A DNA stretch of 64,000 nt from Romboutsia_E sp900604535. Lineage in GTDB: Bacteria > Bacillota > Clostridia > Peptostreptococcales > Peptostreptococcaceae. The translations under genes were made by a program, and so were the position numbers. The notes below the pieces were generated by a model, which saw only the letters and a program-made list of their open reading frames with translations, was not told the origin of the DNA and made no database searches. Where the stretch lies: assembly GCF_900604535.1 (NCBI RefSeq), contig NZ_UWOT01000005.1, positions 186,001-250,000 on the forward strand, read 5' to 3'. Below are positions 62,808 to 64,000 of this stretch, in pieces. The first letter of the stretch is position 1. Every line of letters begins with the position of its first letter.

Positions 62808-64000
62808 TGTCTAGAATTAATTAGTAATTTAATTAAATCACTACCATCTTCATTCAAAGTCGTTATTATACTTAAATATTCAGTTGCTCTATTTATTGCT
62901 AAATATATTTTATTTAAATCCCCCACAAAATCATTTATTTGATAATCTTGTTCTTTATCATTTATAGTTTGATTATATAACATCTCTAATTCACAGAAAA
63001 TTATAGCCTTATACTCTAAATTTTTAATAGAAAATATATTTGATATTGTCACTCCACTTTTTTTACTTAAATTGGTAAGAGTATCTTCTGCATAAATATA
63101 TTCTATTTCTCTTTCTTCTAAAGCCTTTCTTATTAAATATTGGAAGTATATAGTTTTTCCATTTTTCAACCTTTTTTTATTATATGGATATACTATAGCA
63201 ATATCAGAATAATCTAATCCTTTTTGTTTTGTAAAATATTCAATTTCCCAAAGTATAGCACTTAATTGCTCATCTAAATCACTTACTTTTACTATATCTA
63301 CTACCTTACCTTCTTTTAGTACAGGATTAGTCCTTGTAAATATTTCTTTATTTAAGTTAGGTCTAAGCACTTTTATATATTCATTTGAATTTTCTACAAA
63401 CTTATTTGTAAATTCAATTAGCTCTTTTGATTGCCTATAGTTTTTATCTAATATTATTTCTTGTCCAAATTCTAAGTTTGTAAAAGCTGGCTTAAATATA
63501 TTTAAATGATTCGATATATTTAAGCTTTCACAGTAAAATACATTAAATATATATTTTGATTTGTATAAAAATTCTCTTATAAACTCTACTTCATTATTAG
63601 AGAAACTTTCTACTTCATCTATAAAAATTCCTTTAAACATATTTTTATTTTTTATTATGTTTTTAGCTTGTTTTATTAAGTTATTAAAAGCTTTTTCATA
63701 ATCAGTTTTCAACATATTATAATCTACAACTAAATTATATTTCTTAGCTAACTTAAAAATAAATGAACTAAATGTGTGTACTTCTAAATTATTATTGTCT
63801 TTATAAAGAAGATTCAAACTTTCTATCAATTCATTTCTAAGTTGCTTTGTATAAGTAAATATCAAAAACTTATGATGTGGATATACTCTTGCTAATTTTA
63901 TAGCTCGAGCTAACATAATTGATGTTTTTCCACTTCCTGAACCACCCTTAAATATGGTGTTTCCATAATATACTGAAATAGCCTTTTCAATTTGTTCTTT
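62804..64000 (-). CDS. Superfamily-1 (UvrD/Rep-like) helicase or AAA nuclease, 5' end outside window
   Basis: The frame stays open to the last base of the window, so the Met at 63916 is internal. The upstream part adds Walker A GGSGSGKTS. Motif II is FIDEVES, the motif-III/IV region has LDKNYRQSKELIEF, and motif VI is YLAINRATEYLSI. The order fits an SF1 DNA helicase of the UvrD_C_2 type, with a small insertion for the 1B/2B domains (only about 400 residues visible). Neighbours give no hint of a defence system. The N-terminal domains must be read from adjacent sequence. Confidence 0.8.
   Translation of the reverse strand, partial: KEQIEKAISVYYGNTIFKGGSGSGKTSIMLARAIKLARVYPHHKFLIFTYTKQLRNELIESLNLLYKDNNNLEVHTFSSFIFKLAKKYNLVVDYNMLKTDYEKAFNNLIKQAKNIIKNKNMFKGIFIDEVESFSNNEVEFIREFLYKSKYIFNVFYCESLNISNHLNIFKPAFTNLEFGQEIILDKNYRQSKELIEFTNKFVENSNEYIKVLRPNLNKEIFTRTNPVLKEGKVVDIVKVSDLDEQLSAILWEIEYFTKQKGLDYSDIAIVYPYNKKRLKNGKTIYFQYLIRKALEEREIEYIYAEDTLTNLSKKSGVTISNIFSIKNLEYKAIIFCELEMLYNQTINDKEQDYQINDFVGDLNKIYLAINRATEYLSIITTLNEDGSDLIKLLINSRQ

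Overview
The window is a strongly AT-rich stretch of a low-GC Firmicutes chromosome. Gene content and protein style (TSCPD and DUF3867 proteins, GerMN lipoproteins, stand-alone parvulin, diglycosyl-diacylglycerol synthase, unusual long glutamine synthetase, T-box control, many TTG and GTG starts after strong AGGAGG sites) point to a spore-forming anaerobic clostridium, most likely of the Peptostreptococcaceae (the Clostridioides / Paraclostridium / Romboutsia / Terrisporobacter / Intestinibacter group). The species cannot be settled from the sequence alone. There are no rRNA or tRNA genes, CRISPR arrays, insertion sequences or complete prophages. It is ordinary chromosome with a few accessory and decaying loci.

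Layout. 1-5.4 kb: end of a cupin gene, a frame-broken nucleotidyltransferase, a small hypothetical protein, two GNAT acetyltransferases, an Rpn-type nuclease, and a three-gene minus-strand run (sugar isomerase / ASCH / GNAT). 5.6-10.5 kb: M15 peptidase lipoprotein, ABC-F ATPase, GerMN lipoprotein, Sel1-like protein. 10.7-13.2 kb: a T-box leader (specifier read as AGA, Arg) controlling a YjiH-family membrane protein, then an isochorismatase-fold hydrolase. 13.3-17.7 kb: DUF3867, LD-carboxypeptidase, D-aminopeptidase, YrvL-like protein, Gfo/Idh/MocA oxidoreductase. 17.8-25.5 kb: RidA, glycerol kinase, TSCPD protein, parvulin, CBS protein, cold-shock protein, amidase. 25.7-29.6 kb: pyridoxamine kinase, a broken YlbF-family gene, and a znuA-znuC-znuB metal uptake operon. 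29.8-32.2 kb: a cysteine-rich coiled-coil protein with a Met/Tyr/Asn-rich tail that looks like a spore-surface component, facing a small Cys-cluster protein. 32.4-40.9 kb: M42 peptidase, a decayed second yjiH copy, diacylglycerol glucosyltransferase, a broken M23 peptidase, a glutamine-synthetase-like protein and an exonuclease. 41-46.9 kb: a complete sucrose locus (scrR, scrA, scrB, scrK and a IIA-Glc gene) with three copies of one LacI-type operator. 47-56.6 kb: siroheme reductase-like protein, VanY, exoA, galT-like, aminotransferase, MarR, YjeM, DUF1904, purB. 56.6-64 kb: a MATE pump interrupted by an in-frame stop behind a MerR-style promoter, YfcC, an ArsD-like protein without cysteines, a tyrosine recombinase lacking its first catalytic Arg, uppP, and the C-terminal part of an SF1 helicase cut by the window end.

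Two themes recur. First, several genes are disrupted by one-base indels in short A/T runs (nucleotidyltransferase, ylbF, M23 peptidase) or by a stop codon (MATE). The yjiH copy is broken in several places and is a true pseudogene; the single-base cases could be decay, slippage or assembly error. Second, almost every transcription unit ends in a clear intrinsic terminator, often shared by convergent genes. I did not find a clearly new multi-gene system. The strongest leads are the Cys/Met-rich coiled-coil protein and its divergent partner, the glutamine-synthetase-like protein with a changed metal ligand, the cysteine-less ArsD-like protein, the MerR-type MATE promoter, the Arg T-box/YjiH pairing, and two genes whose best start codon appears to be ATA.
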